From DASPMP01 sp035758925 (GTDB lineage Bacteria; Gemmatimonadota; Gemmatimonadetes; Gemmatimonadales; Gemmatimonadaceae), in contig DASTVV010000225.1 of the NCBI GenBank assembly GCA_035758925.1, forward strand, positions 1 through 64,000: a stretch of 64,000 nucleotides of DNA, given 5' to 3'. Each line of letters begins with the position of its first letter. Position 1 is the stretch's first letter. This document shows positions 6,934 through 15,291 of this stretch, one piece after another. Both the position numbers and the translations under genes were made by a program. The notes under the pieces were generated by a model that searched no databases, had not been told where the DNA came from, and worked only from the letters and a program-made list of their open reading frames with translations.

Positions 6934-9346
6934 GCAGCTCCTGTTCAAGCGCACCGAGGATCTTGTTCCGCCTGCCCTCGATCTCCTTGTCGCGTAGAGT
7001 GCGCTCCGGGTGCCGGAACGTCAATCGCCAGGCAAGACTGCGGTGATCCTGAGGCACACCCTCTCCGGTGTACTCGTCGAAAAGATCGAGTGACTCGAGT
7101 AGTTCGCCCGCCGAGTTGCGAATGACGTTCTCTACGTCGCTCCGGGTTGTTCCAATGGGAACGAGAAGCGCGAGGTCGAATTCGGCCGGTGGCATGGTGG
7201 GCAGTGCGCGGTAGCGCGACACCGCCACGGTCAGGTGGGCGCCACCTTCTATATAAGAGTGTCCACCGCGCGGCGCTGCGGGCTGCGTCTCCATTTCGCC
7301 CAGAACCAGCTCCACGCCATACGCTGGCGAAGACCAGACGGGCGCGTCGAGAGCCACGCGCGTCACATTGCCCAGCGTCCGGTCGCCGACACGAACGTGC
7401 CAGAGCACGTCGCCCGCCTTCGCAGCCGGCACGAGCTCCACTTGACGTCCGGCGTACGCCGCGCTGGCCGCGACGGCGGCCAGCTCCTTCGCGTCCCACA
7501 TATCGATCATGGGCGGCCGCGGCTCCGTGAAGTGCGGCGGATGCCGGCGACCCATGATGAGCGCTCCGAGTCGCAGCTGCTCGCGGGGCATCGCGGCGCT
7601 GTTGCGAAGAAACGCGGAGCCGATCTCGAAGAGCCGCAGGTCGCCGCTCCTGTGCGACAGGTTGAACTCGGCGCGGCGTGCCAGCGTTTCGAGCACCGAC
7701 TGTCTCAGGAACGCTTCGTTCTCAGACAACGGATTCCTGACGCGCACGTAGGTGTCCTCCGTGGCGTGCACGAAGGGCATCGGGCGTGTCTCGAAGAGAC
7801 CCAGCCCGACAAGCGCATCGCGAACCCGATTCGCGACCGTCCATAACGGGTCGTCGAAGGTGGTGGTGGGCCGGAACGGCCGAATCTCGTCCGGGAACCT
7901 GTCGTAGCCGTGGAACCTGGCTACTTCTTCCACCAGATCGATCTCGCCGCTCACATCCACTCGCCAGGTCGGAACAGTCGCGCGCAGCTCGCTTTCGGAG
8001 CTCGAGTGGACGACGAAACCCGCGCCTTCCAGATATCGCCGTGCCTGGTCCATGGGCACCCGCTCCCCAAGAACCTGCTCGGTGCGCTTGGCGCGCAGCG
8101 TCAGCGTCGCAGGCTCGGGCCAGGTGCCGCGCACGTCCACCGGCGCGCCATCGACGCGGCCACCAGCCAGCGAGATGATGAGCCGCACCACCCGATCCAG
8201 GGCGGCAGGGGCCAGCGCCGGATCCACACCGCGCTCGAATCGATAGCTCGCGTCCGTATTCAGTCCGAGAGACCTCCTCGCCGATCGTGTGAGCTTGGGA
8301 TCGAAGCTCGCGACTTCGATGAAGAGGTCGCGACTGTTCTGCGTCACCTCGCTCTCCCTGCCACCCATCACGCCCGCCACGGCCTGAGCGCCACGGTCAT
8401 CGGCGATGACGACGACGTCCGCGTGCAGCTTGCGCGACTCGCCATCGAGCGTGACCAGCGTCTCGCCCGGCGACGCCCGTCGCACCGCCACTGCGCCACG
8501 CAGTTTCGCGAGATCGAACGCGTGTACGGGCTGACCCAGCTCGTGCAGCACGTAGTTGGTGGCGTCGACGACGTTGCTGATGGAGCGCACGCCCACGGCG
8601 TCGAGGCGTCGAATGAGCCACTCGGGGCTCGGGCCAACGTCGACACCGCGGATCACGGCGCCAAGGTACCGGCGCGCGCGCGACTCCGCGCTCACACGTA
8701 CCTCGATGCCGCCGGTTGTGCCTTTGGCCGAAACCTGTGCGGGCTTCGGTATCTCGGGTCCCAGATTCGGAATCTCTGGCAGACGCCACTGCTTGCCGCT
8801 GATTGCCGCCAGCTCGCGCGCGAGACCCAGGTGCGACAACAAGTCGGGACGGTTGGCTCCGACGTCCAGGACCAGGCGCGTGTCGCCCATCGGAACCGCG
8901 GCCAGGAACGGCGTTCCGGGCGTCGCGGCCACGTCGAGCTCCATGATGCCCGCCTGATCCTCCCCCAGATTCAACTCGCGCGCAGAACACAGCATTCCGT
9001 TCGAGTAGATGCCGCGAATCTTCCGGCGCTCGATCTTGATGCCGTTCGGCATGGTCGTTCCTACTGGTGCGAACGGGTACAGCGCGCCCACCGTGACGTT
9101 CGGCGCGCCGCAAATGACCTCGAGCGTCTCGGGCCCGCCCGCGTCCACCTGTGTCACCCACAAATGGTCCGAATCCGGATGGCGTCCCGCCTCCTTCACG
9201 CGCGCGATGACGATCGGCGCGAGATCGGCGCGCAACGGCACGAGCTCCTCGACCGTCGCCGTATGCGCCGTGAACAGGTCGCGCAGCTGCGCAGGCGTCG
9301 CGTTGACCGGGACGAACGCGCGAAGCCACTCGTACGAGGCGTTCAT
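6917..9346 (-). CDS. pheT: Phenylalanine-tRNA ligase beta subunit
   Basis: Large subunit of the alpha2-beta2 PheRS, 809 residues. From the N-terminus: MNASYEWLRAFVP, an EMAPII/tRNA-binding-like domain (about 40-150, with SDHLWVTQVDAG and VICGAPNV), the B3/B4 editing domain (VVDATNYVLHELGQPVHAFD), the B5 domain with FHGYDRFPDEI, and the C-terminal anticodon-binding FDX-ACB fold (RYRALPTMPPAEFDLALLVP). The ATG at 9346 overlaps the pheS stop in an ATGA. The frame stays open further upstream, but that part lies inside pheS in another frame. Confidence 0.97.
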   Translation of the reverse strand: MNASYEWLRAFVPVNATPAQLRDLFTAHTATVEELVPLRADLAPIVIARVKEAGRHPDSDHLWVTQVDAGGPETLEVICGAPNVTVGALYPFAPVGTTMPNGIKIERRKIRGIYSNGMLCSARELNLGEDQAGIMELDVAATPGTPFLAAVPMGDTRLVLDVGANRPDLLSHLGLARELAAISGKQWRLPEIPNLGPEIPKPAQVSAKGTTGGIEVRVSAESRARRYLGAVIRGVDVGPSPEWLIRRLDAVGVRSISNVVDATNYVLHELGQPVHAFDLAKLRGAVAVRRASPGETLVTLDGESRKLHADVVVIADDRGAQAVAGVMGGRESEVTQNSRDLFIEVASFDPKLTRSARRSLGLNTDASYRFERGVDPALAPAALDRVVRLIISLAGGRVDGAPVDVRGTWPEPATLTLRAKRTEQVLGERVPMDQARRYLEGAGFVVHSSSESELRATVPTWRVDVSGEIDLVEEVARFHGYDRFPDEIRPFRPTTTFDDPLWTVANRVRDALVGLGLFETRPMPFVHATEDTYVRVRNPLSENEAFLRQSVLETLARRAEFNLSHRSGDLRLFEIGSAFLRNSAAMPREQLRLGALIMGRRHPPHFTEPRPPMIDMWDAKELAAVAASAAYAGRQVELVPAAKAGDVLWHVRVGDRTLGNVTRVALDAPVWSSPAYGVELVLGEMETQPAAPRGGHSYIEGGAHLTVAVSRYRALPTMPPAEFDLALLVPIGTTRSDVENVIRNSAGELLESLDLFDEYTGEGVPQDHRSLAWRLTFRHPERTLRDKEIEGRRNKILGALEQELHVRKR

Positions 9347-10380
9347 CGTGCGATCTGCTGAAGGAAGCGAACGTCCGAATCGTACAGAATGCGGATGTCC
9401 GGGATGTCGTATCGCTGGAGGGCAATTCTCGCCGGCCCCATGCCGAAGGCCCACCCGGTGTAGCGCTCCGCGTCGACACCGGCTGCTTCCAGCACCGATG
9501 GGTGCACCATGCCCGAACCGAGGATCTCGGTCCAGCCGGTTCCCTTGCACACTGGACATCCCGCACCGCGGCACAAGCGGCACTCCACGTCCATCTCGGC
9601 GGACGGCTCCGTGAACGGGAAATAGCTCGGACGAAAGCGCGTGCGCGCGACGCCGAAGAACCGGCGCGCAAAATTGTTCAGCATCGCCTTGAGATCCACG
9701 AAGCTGATGCCTTCGTCCACGCACAGCCCCTCGATCTGGGCGAACATGGGCGCGTGTGACGCGTCGAAGAAGTCGCGCCGGAACACGTCGCCTGGCGCCA
9801 GGATCCGAATGGGCGGCGGGAAGCGCTGCAGCGTCCGAATCTGCACCGGAGACGTGTGCGTGCGCAGCAGCACATCGTCTTCGATGTACAGCGTATCGTG
9901 CGCGTCCATCGCCGGATGATCCGGCGGGAAATTGAGCGATCCGAAGTTGTACCACTCCGTTTCGACTTGCGGCCCCAGCGCGATGGTGAATCCGAGCTCG
10001 CGGAAGATGTCCGCGATTTCCTCGATCACGAGCGTGACGGGGTGTTTGGCACCGCGCCAGACTTCGCGCGCCGGCATCGTGAGATCCGCAGGAGCCTCGG
10101 CCTGCCCGGCGCTCCGTTGAATCGCCTGCTGACGCTGCTCGAACGCCTGGGTGACAACCGACTTGGCTTCGTTGAACACGCGCCCGGCCATCGGCCGCTC
10201 TTCTCTGGCCAGCTGGCCGAGCGCCACCTGCAGTGCCTTCAACCGGCCGCTGCGATCGCCGAGAAACTGGACGCGAGCAGCTTCGAGCTCCTCCGGTTTC
10301 GACGCGGCCGAGAACGCGGCCATCGCTTCGCGAATGAAGGCCGCGGCGTTCTCCGAGTACTGTGGTATCTGGTCGCTCAT
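9343..10380 (-). CDS. pheS: Phenylalanine-tRNA ligase alpha subunit
   Basis: Catalytic subunit of PheRS, 345 residues. An N-terminal coiled-coil arm (residues 1-90) is followed by the class II core: HPVTLVIEEIADIFRELGF, motif 2 around DASHAPMFAQIEGL, and motif 3 in GWAFGMGPARIALQRYDIPD. It also has the Cys-rich insert CRLCRGAGCPVCKGTGW seen in many bacterial PheS proteins. A strong terminator at 10446-10496 separates it from the ribosomal protein operon upstream, so pheS probably has its own promoter in 10381-10450, though no clear -35/-10 pair is visible. Confidence 0.97.
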   Translation of the reverse strand: MSDQIPQYSENAAAFIREAMAAFSAASKPEELEAARVQFLGDRSGRLKALQVALGQLAREERPMAGRVFNEAKSVVTQAFEQRQQAIQRSAGQAEAPADLTMPAREVWRGAKHPVTLVIEEIADIFRELGFTIALGPQVETEWYNFGSLNFPPDHPAMDAHDTLYIEDDVLLRTHTSPVQIRTLQRFPPPIRILAPGDVFRRDFFDASHAPMFAQIEGLCVDEGISFVDLKAMLNNFARRFFGVARTRFRPSYFPFTEPSAEMDVECRLCRGAGCPVCKGTGWTEILGSGMVHPSVLEAAGVDAERYTGWAFGMGPARIALQRYDIPDIRILYDSDVRFLQQIAR

Positions 10381-10445
10381 TCGATGGGTTCAGCCCAGTC
10401 GGGCCGATTCGGATCTCCCGCTCCGGTGTATTCGAACAATTCGCA

Positions 10446-10496
10446 AAAATAAACGAAACGGCGGCAGCGACGACCTGGAGTCGCGCTGCCGCCGTT
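10446..10496 (-). terminator. Rho-independent terminator after rplT
   Basis: On the minus strand a 13-pair perfect stem (10484-10496 with 10457-10469) with a further CGAC/GTCG pairing at its tip is followed by a T-rich run, TTCGTTTATTTTT. It sits 15 bases after the rplT stop and closes the infC-rpmI-rplT operon before pheS. Confidence 0.88.
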
Positions 10497-10511
10497 CAAT
10501 CGCCGCAGAGT

Positions 10512-10874
10512 TTACGCTGCGTTGAGCGCCGAGCGCGCTTTCTCCGCGAGCGCGGTAAACGCGGCCGGGTCGTGAATGGCCAGGTCCGCGAGAATCTTGC
10601 GATCGATCTCGATCCCGGCCTTCCGCAAGCCGTTCATGAACTTGCTGTAGCTCAGATCGTTCTGGTGAGCGCCCGCATTGATGCGGGTGATCCACAGGCG
10701 ACGGAAATCGCGTTTCTTGTTCTTGCGATCACGATACGCGTATTTCCAGCCGCGTTCGACGTTCTCCTTCGCTGCTTTCCAGAGTTTGCTGCGCGCGCCG
10801 AACGCTCCGCGGGCAGCCTTCATGATCTGCTTCTTCCGCTTCAGGCGCGGGACATTTGATCTAGCGCGAGGCAT
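10512..10874 (-). CDS. rplT: 50S ribosomal protein L20
   Basis: L20 binds 23S rRNA early in large-subunit assembly and in several bacteria represses its own operon. The 120-residue protein shows the full family pattern: basic N-terminal arm with RARSNVPRLKRKKQIMKAA, then AYRDRKNKKRDFRRLWITRI and NDLSYSKFMNGL. It follows rpmI by 13 bases and is ended by the terminator at 10446-10496. Confidence 0.98.
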   Translation of the reverse strand: MPRARSNVPRLKRKKQIMKAARGAFGARSKLWKAAKENVERGWKYAYRDRKNKKRDFRRLWITRINAGAHQNDLSYSKFMNGLRKAGIEIDRKILADLAIHDPAAFTALAEKARSALNAA

Positions 10875-10887
10875 GGTCCGTTCCTCC

Positions 10888-11085
10888 TTACGCCTGGAGG
10901 AGGCGCTTCATTCGCTTCACGTCGCCCCGCGTGGCGATCAACGCGCTGCGACGCAAGCGGCGCTTCCGCTTGGACGTCTTCTTGGTGAGGATGTGGCTCT
11001 TGAACGCGTGCCCACGCTTCACCTCACCGCTTCCGGTGACCTTGAAGCGCTTCTTCGCGCCTTTGTGGGTTTTCATCTTCGGCAT
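10888..11085 (-). CDS. rpmI: 50S ribosomal protein L35
   Basis: Sixty-five residues, highly basic, with the L35 signature MPKMKTHKGAKKRFKVTGSG at the N-terminus and KRKRRLRRSALI further on. It is the middle gene of the universal infC-rpmI-rplT order, 24 bases after infC. Confidence 0.98.
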   Translation of the reverse strand: MPKMKTHKGAKKRFKVTGSGEVKRGHAFKSHILTKKTSKRKRRLRRSALIATRGDVKRMKRLLQA

Positions 11086-11109
11086 GATTCAATCTCGGTA
11101 GCGCGCGCC

Positions 11110-11625
11110 CTACTTCGGCGCGACGATCATCGTCATCAACTTCCCTTCCAGCCTTCCCGCCGTCTCGACTTTGCCGACATCGGCAATCGCGGCGGCCACG
11201 CGATCCAGGACGGCCTGACCGAGCTCCGGATGCGCGACCTGTCGACCACGAAACATCATGGTGACCTTCACCTTGTTTTTCTCTTCCAGGAACCGCCGTG
11301 CGTGACCGACCTTGGTGGCGAAGTCGTGATCGCCGATGCCGGGACGGAACTTCACCTCCTTCAGCTCGATCACGTGCTGCTTTTTCTTCGCCTGCCGCGC
11401 CTGCTTGGCCATTTCGAACTTGTACTTCCCGTAATCCATGATGCGGACGACGGGCGGACGTGCGGTTGGTGCGACTTCGACAAGATCGAGACCCTGCTCG
11501 TCCGCCATGCGGAGTGCCGTGTCGACTTCCATGATACCGAGCTGTGAACCATCGGCACCGATGACTCGGACGGGTGAAATGCGGATCTGGCGGTTGACCC
11601 GCACGCGCTTGGTGGTGTCCTGGAT
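11110..11625 (-). CDS. infC: Translation initiation factor IF-3, ATC start
   Basis: IF-3 binds the 30S subunit and rejects non-AUG starts. The 171-residue reading has the N-domain VNRQIRISPVRVIGADGSQL and the C-domain with DYGKYKFEMAKQARQAKKKQ and VTMMFRGRQVAH. There is no ATG/GTG/TTG start at the right place. An ATC at 11623-11625 lies about 8 bases after a good GAGGAA ribosome-binding site and gives a normal IF-3 length. Non-AUG starts (AUU, AUC) are the known basis of IF-3 self-control in other bacteria. An internal GTG seven codons further on is a weaker alternative. Confidence 0.93.
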   Translation of the reverse strand: MQDTTKRVRVNRQIRISPVRVIGADGSQLGIMEVDTALRMADEQGLDLVEVAPTARPPVVRIMDYGKYKFEMAKQARQAKKKQHVIELKEVKFRPGIGDHDFATKVGHARRFLEEKNKVKVTMMFRGRQVAHPELGQAVLDRVAAAIADVGKVETAGRLEGKLMTMIVAPK

Positions 11626-11800
11626 GCTGTGTTCCTCGTAAAGGAGAAAAAAAAAGCGAACCCTCTGATGGAGTCCGCAGCTGGCACCGAACGCATGCGC
11701 GCCCGGCGACGTAGCCCAAGAACTCCAGCAGCACGCCTCGCCACTTCGCGAGGGCCGAAGGGTGGGATTGGCGGGAGCCAATCCGCTTGATGCAAATTGT
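11626..11800 (-). promoter_or_regulatory. infC mRNA leader with candidate attenuator
   Basis: About 175 bases of untranslated leader, assuming a transcription start near 11800. It contains a perfect 8-pair hairpin with a 4-base loop (11765-11784), a 6-pair hairpin (11736-11753) and then the terminator described at 11647-11678, directly before the infC ribosome-binding site. This layout matches the transcription-attenuation leaders of infC-rpmI-rplT operons, where L20 promotes premature termination (known from Bacillus). The binding protein and the alternative antiterminator pairing are not shown by the sequence alone. Confidence 0.6.
11647..11678 (-). terminator. Intrinsic terminator inside the infC leader (attenuator)
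   Basis: Minus-strand stem of 8 pairs (11671-11678 with 11656-11663, two G-U pairs) with a 7-base loop, followed at once by nine uninterrupted T residues (plus-strand A at 11647-11655). The run ends about 20 bases before the ATC start of infC, so termination here would shut off the whole operon. Confidence 0.75.
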
Positions 11801-11806
11801 GACCTA

Positions 11807-11835
11807 AACCTAGGGCTGATGGCTGTTTAGGTCAA
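11807..11835 (-). promoter_or_regulatory. Promoter of the infC-rpmI-rplT operon
   Basis: Sigma70-like pair on the minus strand: -35 TTGACC (11830-11835), 17-base spacer, -10 TAGGTT (11807-11812). The -35 box touches the end of the upstream hydrolase gene. It correctly precedes the structured leader. Confidence 0.6.
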
Positions 11836-12713
11836 GACGACAACGTGTACGCCTTGCCGTCGTGGACAATTCGACTCCACGGCACCCTGGCGTCGTGCTC
11901 GAAGACCATGAGCCACTGATCCGCCACGGCGCGCGACAGGATTCGCCGCTTGGTCTCCAGCGTGACCAGGGGCTCCACGTCGTAGCCCATGATCCAGGCC
12001 AGTGGAAGGTGCGCCACCGTTGGAACCAGGTCCGCCACGTAGAACGCCGTCTCGCCATCGCTGTCGAGCTTGATCCCTTGATGATGCGGCGTGTGACCCG
12101 GCGTCGGAATCACGGTGATGCCGGCGGCGATTCGCTGTTCTCCTTCCACCAGATCGAACTGCCCGCTCTCGAGAATGGGAACGAAGTTGTGCGGGAAGTA
12201 GCTGGCGGCCGTGCGCTCGTTCGTGTGCGTCGCGTACTGATACTCACCCTTCTGCACCACGTAGCGCGCCTTGGGGAACGTGGGAATGATTCGGCCATCC
12301 GGTGTCCGGGTGGTGTTGCCGCCAGCGTGGTCGAAGTGCAGATGCGAATTGATCACGAGTGATATGTCGGTGACGGCGACGCCCAGCGTGCGGAGCCCGT
12401 CCTCGAGCTGCGTTCCACCGCCGGCGCCGCGATTCTCCACGCCGTAGATATCGTGGAACTTCTCATTCTCCTTGTTGCCGGCGCCGCTGTCGATGAGGAT
12501 GAGGCCGGACTCGTGCTCGATCAACAGACAGCGCATTCCCAGCTGGATGCGGTTCCGCTCATCCGGCGCGATGCGGCGCTCCCATAGCGGCTTCGGGACG
12601 ACCCCGAACATCGCTCCGCCATCGAGTTTCTGTCCGCCAGCCTGGATCGCGTGTACTCGCCATCTGCCAAGCGCTCGACTCTCGACGAGCGCGCTGCTCG
12701 AAGGCGCCGTCAC
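11832..12713 (-). CDS. Metallo-beta-lactamase-fold hydrolase
   Basis: Zinc hydrolase of 293 residues. The metal-binding motif SHLHFDHAGG is present, with later histidines in TPGHTPHHQG and the D of YVADLVP, and a final FEHD. Family members include lactonases and other thioester or ester hydrolases; N-acyl-homoserine-lactonase-like sequences share this layout, but the substrate cannot be read. The start chosen is the GTG at 12713, which makes a GTGA overlap with the exonuclease stop (12710-12712). A longer open frame runs further upstream inside the exonuclease gene but looks non-coding. Confidence 0.85.
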   Translation of the reverse strand: MTAPSSSALVESRALGRWRVHAIQAGGQKLDGGAMFGVVPKPLWERRIAPDERNRIQLGMRCLLIEHESGLILIDSGAGNKENEKFHDIYGVENRGAGGGTQLEDGLRTLGVAVTDISLVINSHLHFDHAGGNTTRTPDGRIIPTFPKARYVVQKGEYQYATHTNERTAASYFPHNFVPILESGQFDLVEGEQRIAAGITVIPTPGHTPHHQGIKLDSDGETAFYVADLVPTVAHLPLAWIMGYDVEPLVTLETKRRILSRAVADQWLMVFEHDARVPWSRIVHDGKAYTLSS

Positions 12714-13369
12714 GCGATCGCCTCGATCGTCACCGGCCGGGGAAGGTACGACCAGCGCGTCGTGGGCCGTGGTTTCCTGAGAAAGGCGAGCAGCTGATCC
12801 CATGTGTCGATGTCCTGTCGGCGAGCGTCGGCCAGCATGTGCAGCAGAATCTGCGCTGTGGCGCGCGCGTCGCCTCCGGCCCGGTGGCGCCCGATGATCG
12901 GCACATCGTAGTGCCATGCGAGAGCGTCGAGATTCCGCCTGGGAAGATGCGGCAGAAGCCGTCGCGCCAGTTTCACGGTACAAAGTCGCTCACCACGCAG
13001 GCCTTTCCCGGTGGCTCGCTGGAGCTCGGTCGATAGAAAGCGCCAATCGAAGCGAACGTTCTGGGCAACGAAGACACAGCCCTCGAGCGATTCGTGAATC
13101 CGGTCGGCAATGTCCGCAAACGTCGGCGCCTCGCACACCATGCTCCACGTGATGCGTGTGAGCCTGGAGACCCAGGGCGAAATGGCACACTGCGGATCCA
13201 CCAGAAACTCGGCGGCCGTCGTCGCGACGCCATCGTGCACGTGCACGACGGCGATTTCCATCACCCGATCTCCGCCGCGCGCTTTGGTTCCGGTCGTTTC
13301 GGTATCGACGACGGCGAAACGCAGGGATCGCAGACTCAAGTCCACGGATCGTCGCGCTGAACGGGGCAC
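12710..13369 (-). CDS. DnaQ-like 3'-5' exonuclease
   Basis: DEDDh-type exonuclease of about 219 residues. Exo I is VVDTETTG near residue 20, Exo II is FVAQNVRFDWRFLS, and Exo III is the histidine/aspartate pair in GRHRAGGDARAT. It resembles the epsilon-type proofreading fold or RNase T relatives; no polymerase subunit gene is nearby. The ATG at 13369 overlaps arcA by 34 bases and has G-rich sequence upstream; a GTG at 13345 would trim eight residues and cut the overlap to 10 bases. Confidence 0.85.
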   Translation of the reverse strand: MPRSARRSVDLSLRSLRFAVVDTETTGTKARGGDRVMEIAVVHVHDGVATTAAEFLVDPQCAISPWVSRLTRITWSMVCEAPTFADIADRIHESLEGCVFVAQNVRFDWRFLSTELQRATGKGLRGERLCTVKLARRLLPHLPRRNLDALAWHYDVPIIGRHRAGGDARATAQILLHMLADARRQDIDTWDQLLAFLRKPRPTTRWSYLPRPVTIEAIA

Positions 13370-14571
13370 GTCATGCAGCGTGGCCCGCCCCCTCCTCTCA
13401 CGAGCTCGGCTCCCTCGAACGTGACCACGACGCGCTCACCATCCTTGATACGTGCTTCACCGGTGAGGAACGCCACGGCTGGAACGATACGGAACCCCGC
13501 GGTCTCCATCTCCTTGAGTGTTGCCTCGTTTCGTGCATACGAGAGCACGACGCCGGGCTTCATCGCGGCAAAGTTGCAGCCCGAGGCCCATTGCTCCCGG
13601 TCCTGTAACGTCCGCTTGCTGCCACCGCACAGCACAGGCTCGAGCGGCAGTTTCACGGCCCTTAGCGCGTCGAAGAGTGATGCCGGCTCCCGCAGAGATT
13701 TCTCACCCTTATGCCAGTGAAGAACGCGCAACCGTTCGGGACCGAGAAAGTGTGGTGGATAAACGACGCATAGCTCACGATCCAACTGCGTAAAGATCAT
13801 GTCCAGATGGATCGCGGTCGTGTGCTCAGGCATCACAACGATTATGACGTCGGTGACCGCGGTCTTTTCGAACAGCAGCGATGCCAATCCATCGATCGCC
13901 GCGGGACTCGATCGCTCGGAGAACCCGATGACCACGAGGTCTTCGCGCAGCGGGTGGATATCCCCGCCCTCCATCGTGTAGTGATGCCGCCGTTCGACCG
14001 AGCCGTCGTAGAGCAGCCCACGACTCTGAAAGTCGGGGTGATGCATGAAGATCGCCTTCATGATCAGCTCTTCCGGCCAGCGGATCCCGTAACGCATCGA
14101 ACCAATGAGGACATGGTCCCCCACCGGGATGCAGCTGTCGCGCGTGAAGAACAAATTGGGCAACGGCGGCAGCTCGTAGCCGGACTCGTTCAGCGCCATC
14201 GACAGCAGGCCTGGACGCTCCTCCTTCCCTTCGATCAGCATGCTGGCCAGTTGCGCCGGTTCGAGCTCGGCGATGTCTCGCGCGAGCGGCTCGGACGGGA
14301 CGATGTCCATCGTCTCGTGCACGAACAGGTCGCGCACCTCGGGTTGCTTGAGCACGTCCTCGAGGAGGTCGCGGACCTGGTAGACCTTGGTGAACCGCTC
14401 CAGGATGGCGATAAAGCGCTGGTGCTCGCGGCGGGCGGTTTCAGCCTCGATGATATCGTCGTAGAGAAAGTCTTCGCGGGTTCGCGGGGTAACCGCAAAC
14501 AGCTCCGGCCCCGGGGTATGCACGAGGACGGACCGGAGTCGGCCGATCTCCGACGTGACCTGGACTTTCAT
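13336..14571 (-). CDS. arcA: Arginine deiminase
   Basis: Hydrolyses arginine to citrulline and ammonia. About 411 residues with all recognisable active-site blocks of the guanidine-modifying fold: LFFTRDSCIPVG (substrate Asp), TMEGGDIHPL (Glu/Asp), TAIHLDMIFTQLD (catalytic His with Asp) and RGGGGPRCMTCP (nucleophilic Cys near the C-terminus). Length is typical (about 410). No ornithine carbamoyltransferase or carbamate kinase gene follows, so it is not in a standard arc operon. The gene is divergent from rex, with a Rex operator in the 96-base gap. The ATG at 14571 gives MKVQVTSEIGRL; a longer form from 14592 is less likely. Confidence 0.93.
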   Translation of the reverse strand: MKVQVTSEIGRLRSVLVHTPGPELFAVTPRTREDFLYDDIIEAETARREHQRFIAILERFTKVYQVRDLLEDVLKQPEVRDLFVHETMDIVPSEPLARDIAELEPAQLASMLIEGKEERPGLLSMALNESGYELPPLPNLFFTRDSCIPVGDHVLIGSMRYGIRWPEELIMKAIFMHHPDFQSRGLLYDGSVERRHHYTMEGGDIHPLREDLVVIGFSERSSPAAIDGLASLLFEKTAVTDVIIVVMPEHTTAIHLDMIFTQLDRELCVVYPPHFLGPERLRVLHWHKGEKSLREPASLFDALRAVKLPLEPVLCGGSKRTLQDREQWASGCNFAAMKPGVVLSYARNEATLKEMETAGFRIVPAVAFLTGEARIKDGERVVVTFEGAELVRGGGGPRCMTCPVQRDDPWT

Positions 14572-14636
14572 ACCCGAAGATAACCTGAACAAAAACGCCG
14601 TGAAGCCGCTGGTGGCCGCCCGCTCGCGACTTTAAT

Positions 14637-14654
14637 TTGTGAATGAATTCACAA
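14637..14654. promoter_or_regulatory. Rex operator (redox box) between arcA and rex
   Basis: Perfect 7-base arms TTGTGAA and TTCACAA separated by TGAA. This matches the published Rex box form TTGTGAAnnnnTTCACAA exactly. It lies 13 bases upstream of the rex start and just downstream of a TTTAAT (14631-14636) that resembles a -10 box, so Rex binding would block rex transcription. It is 66 bases upstream of arcA on the other strand. Confidence 0.92.
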
Positions 14655-14667
14655 AGCCTCACGAGCC

Positions 14668-15291
14668 TTGAAACGCATTGCCGATTCTACGGTTCGCCGA
14701 CTTTCGGCGTACCTGAGGTTTCTCGAGGATTTCGAGGGTCGCGGGCTCGCCACCATCTCCAGCGACGAGCTGGCCCGCCGGGGTGGGACCACTTCCGCTC
14801 AGGTGCGGAAGGACCTGTCCTTTTTTGGGTCGTTCGGCAAACGGGGACTCGGCTACTCCGTTCCAGAGCTGGCCGGGCGTCTCCGCGAAATCCTGGGCCT
14901 TGGCCGGCAGTGGAAGGTCATCATCATCGGGGCCGGTAAGATCGGCGCGGCGCTCGTTGCCTATCGTGGCTTCCGACAGCGTGGGTTCAGGATTCTGGCG
15001 GCCTACGACAGCAATCCGGACAAGATTGGCAAGCCGCTCGAAGGGCTTCCGGTTCGCGACATTCTCCAGCTCGAAAAGGACGTCCAGAAGGAGCCGCCGG
15101 ATATTGCCGTCGTGACGGTGCCAAGCGAGAGCGCACAGACCGTAGTGGACCGGGTGGTTCGCGCAGGGATCAAGGCCATTCTGAACTTCGCGCCGACGCA
15201 ACTTCAGGTGCCGCCCGACGTCACGGTCAAGACCGTGAACATGGCGATGGAGCTCGAAGGGCTCTCGTTCGCTCTCACGAATCGCGACTAG
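14668..15291 (+). CDS. rex: Redox-sensing transcriptional repressor Rex
   Basis: Rex senses the NADH/NAD+ ratio: it binds DNA when NAD+ is high and leaves it when NADH rises, releasing fermentation and respiration genes. The 207-residue protein has the winged-helix half (VRRLSAYLRFLEDFEGRG; GTTSAQVRKDLSFFGSFGKR) and the Rossmann half (VIIIGAGKIGAALVAY; DSNPDKIG; TVPSESAQ). The TTG at 14668 is the only usable start; an in-frame stop lies 21 bases upstream. A matching operator immediately upstream indicates self-regulation. Its TAG stop overlaps the convergent rsmA stop at 15288-15291. Confidence 0.96.
   Translation: MKRIADSTVRRLSAYLRFLEDFEGRGLATISSDELARRGGTTSAQVRKDLSFFGSFGKRGLGYSVPELAGRLREILGLGRQWKVIIIGAGKIGAALVAYRGFRQRGFRILAAYDSNPDKIGKPLEGLPVRDILQLEKDVQKEPPDIAVVTVPSESAQTVVDRVVRAGIKAILNFAPTQLQVPPDVTVKTVNMAMELEGLSFALTNRD

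Noticed and set aside
9347..9955. Upstream extension of pheT
   Set aside because: It lies inside pheS in another frame and resembles no PheT sequence; the ATGA overlap at 9343-9346 marks the start.
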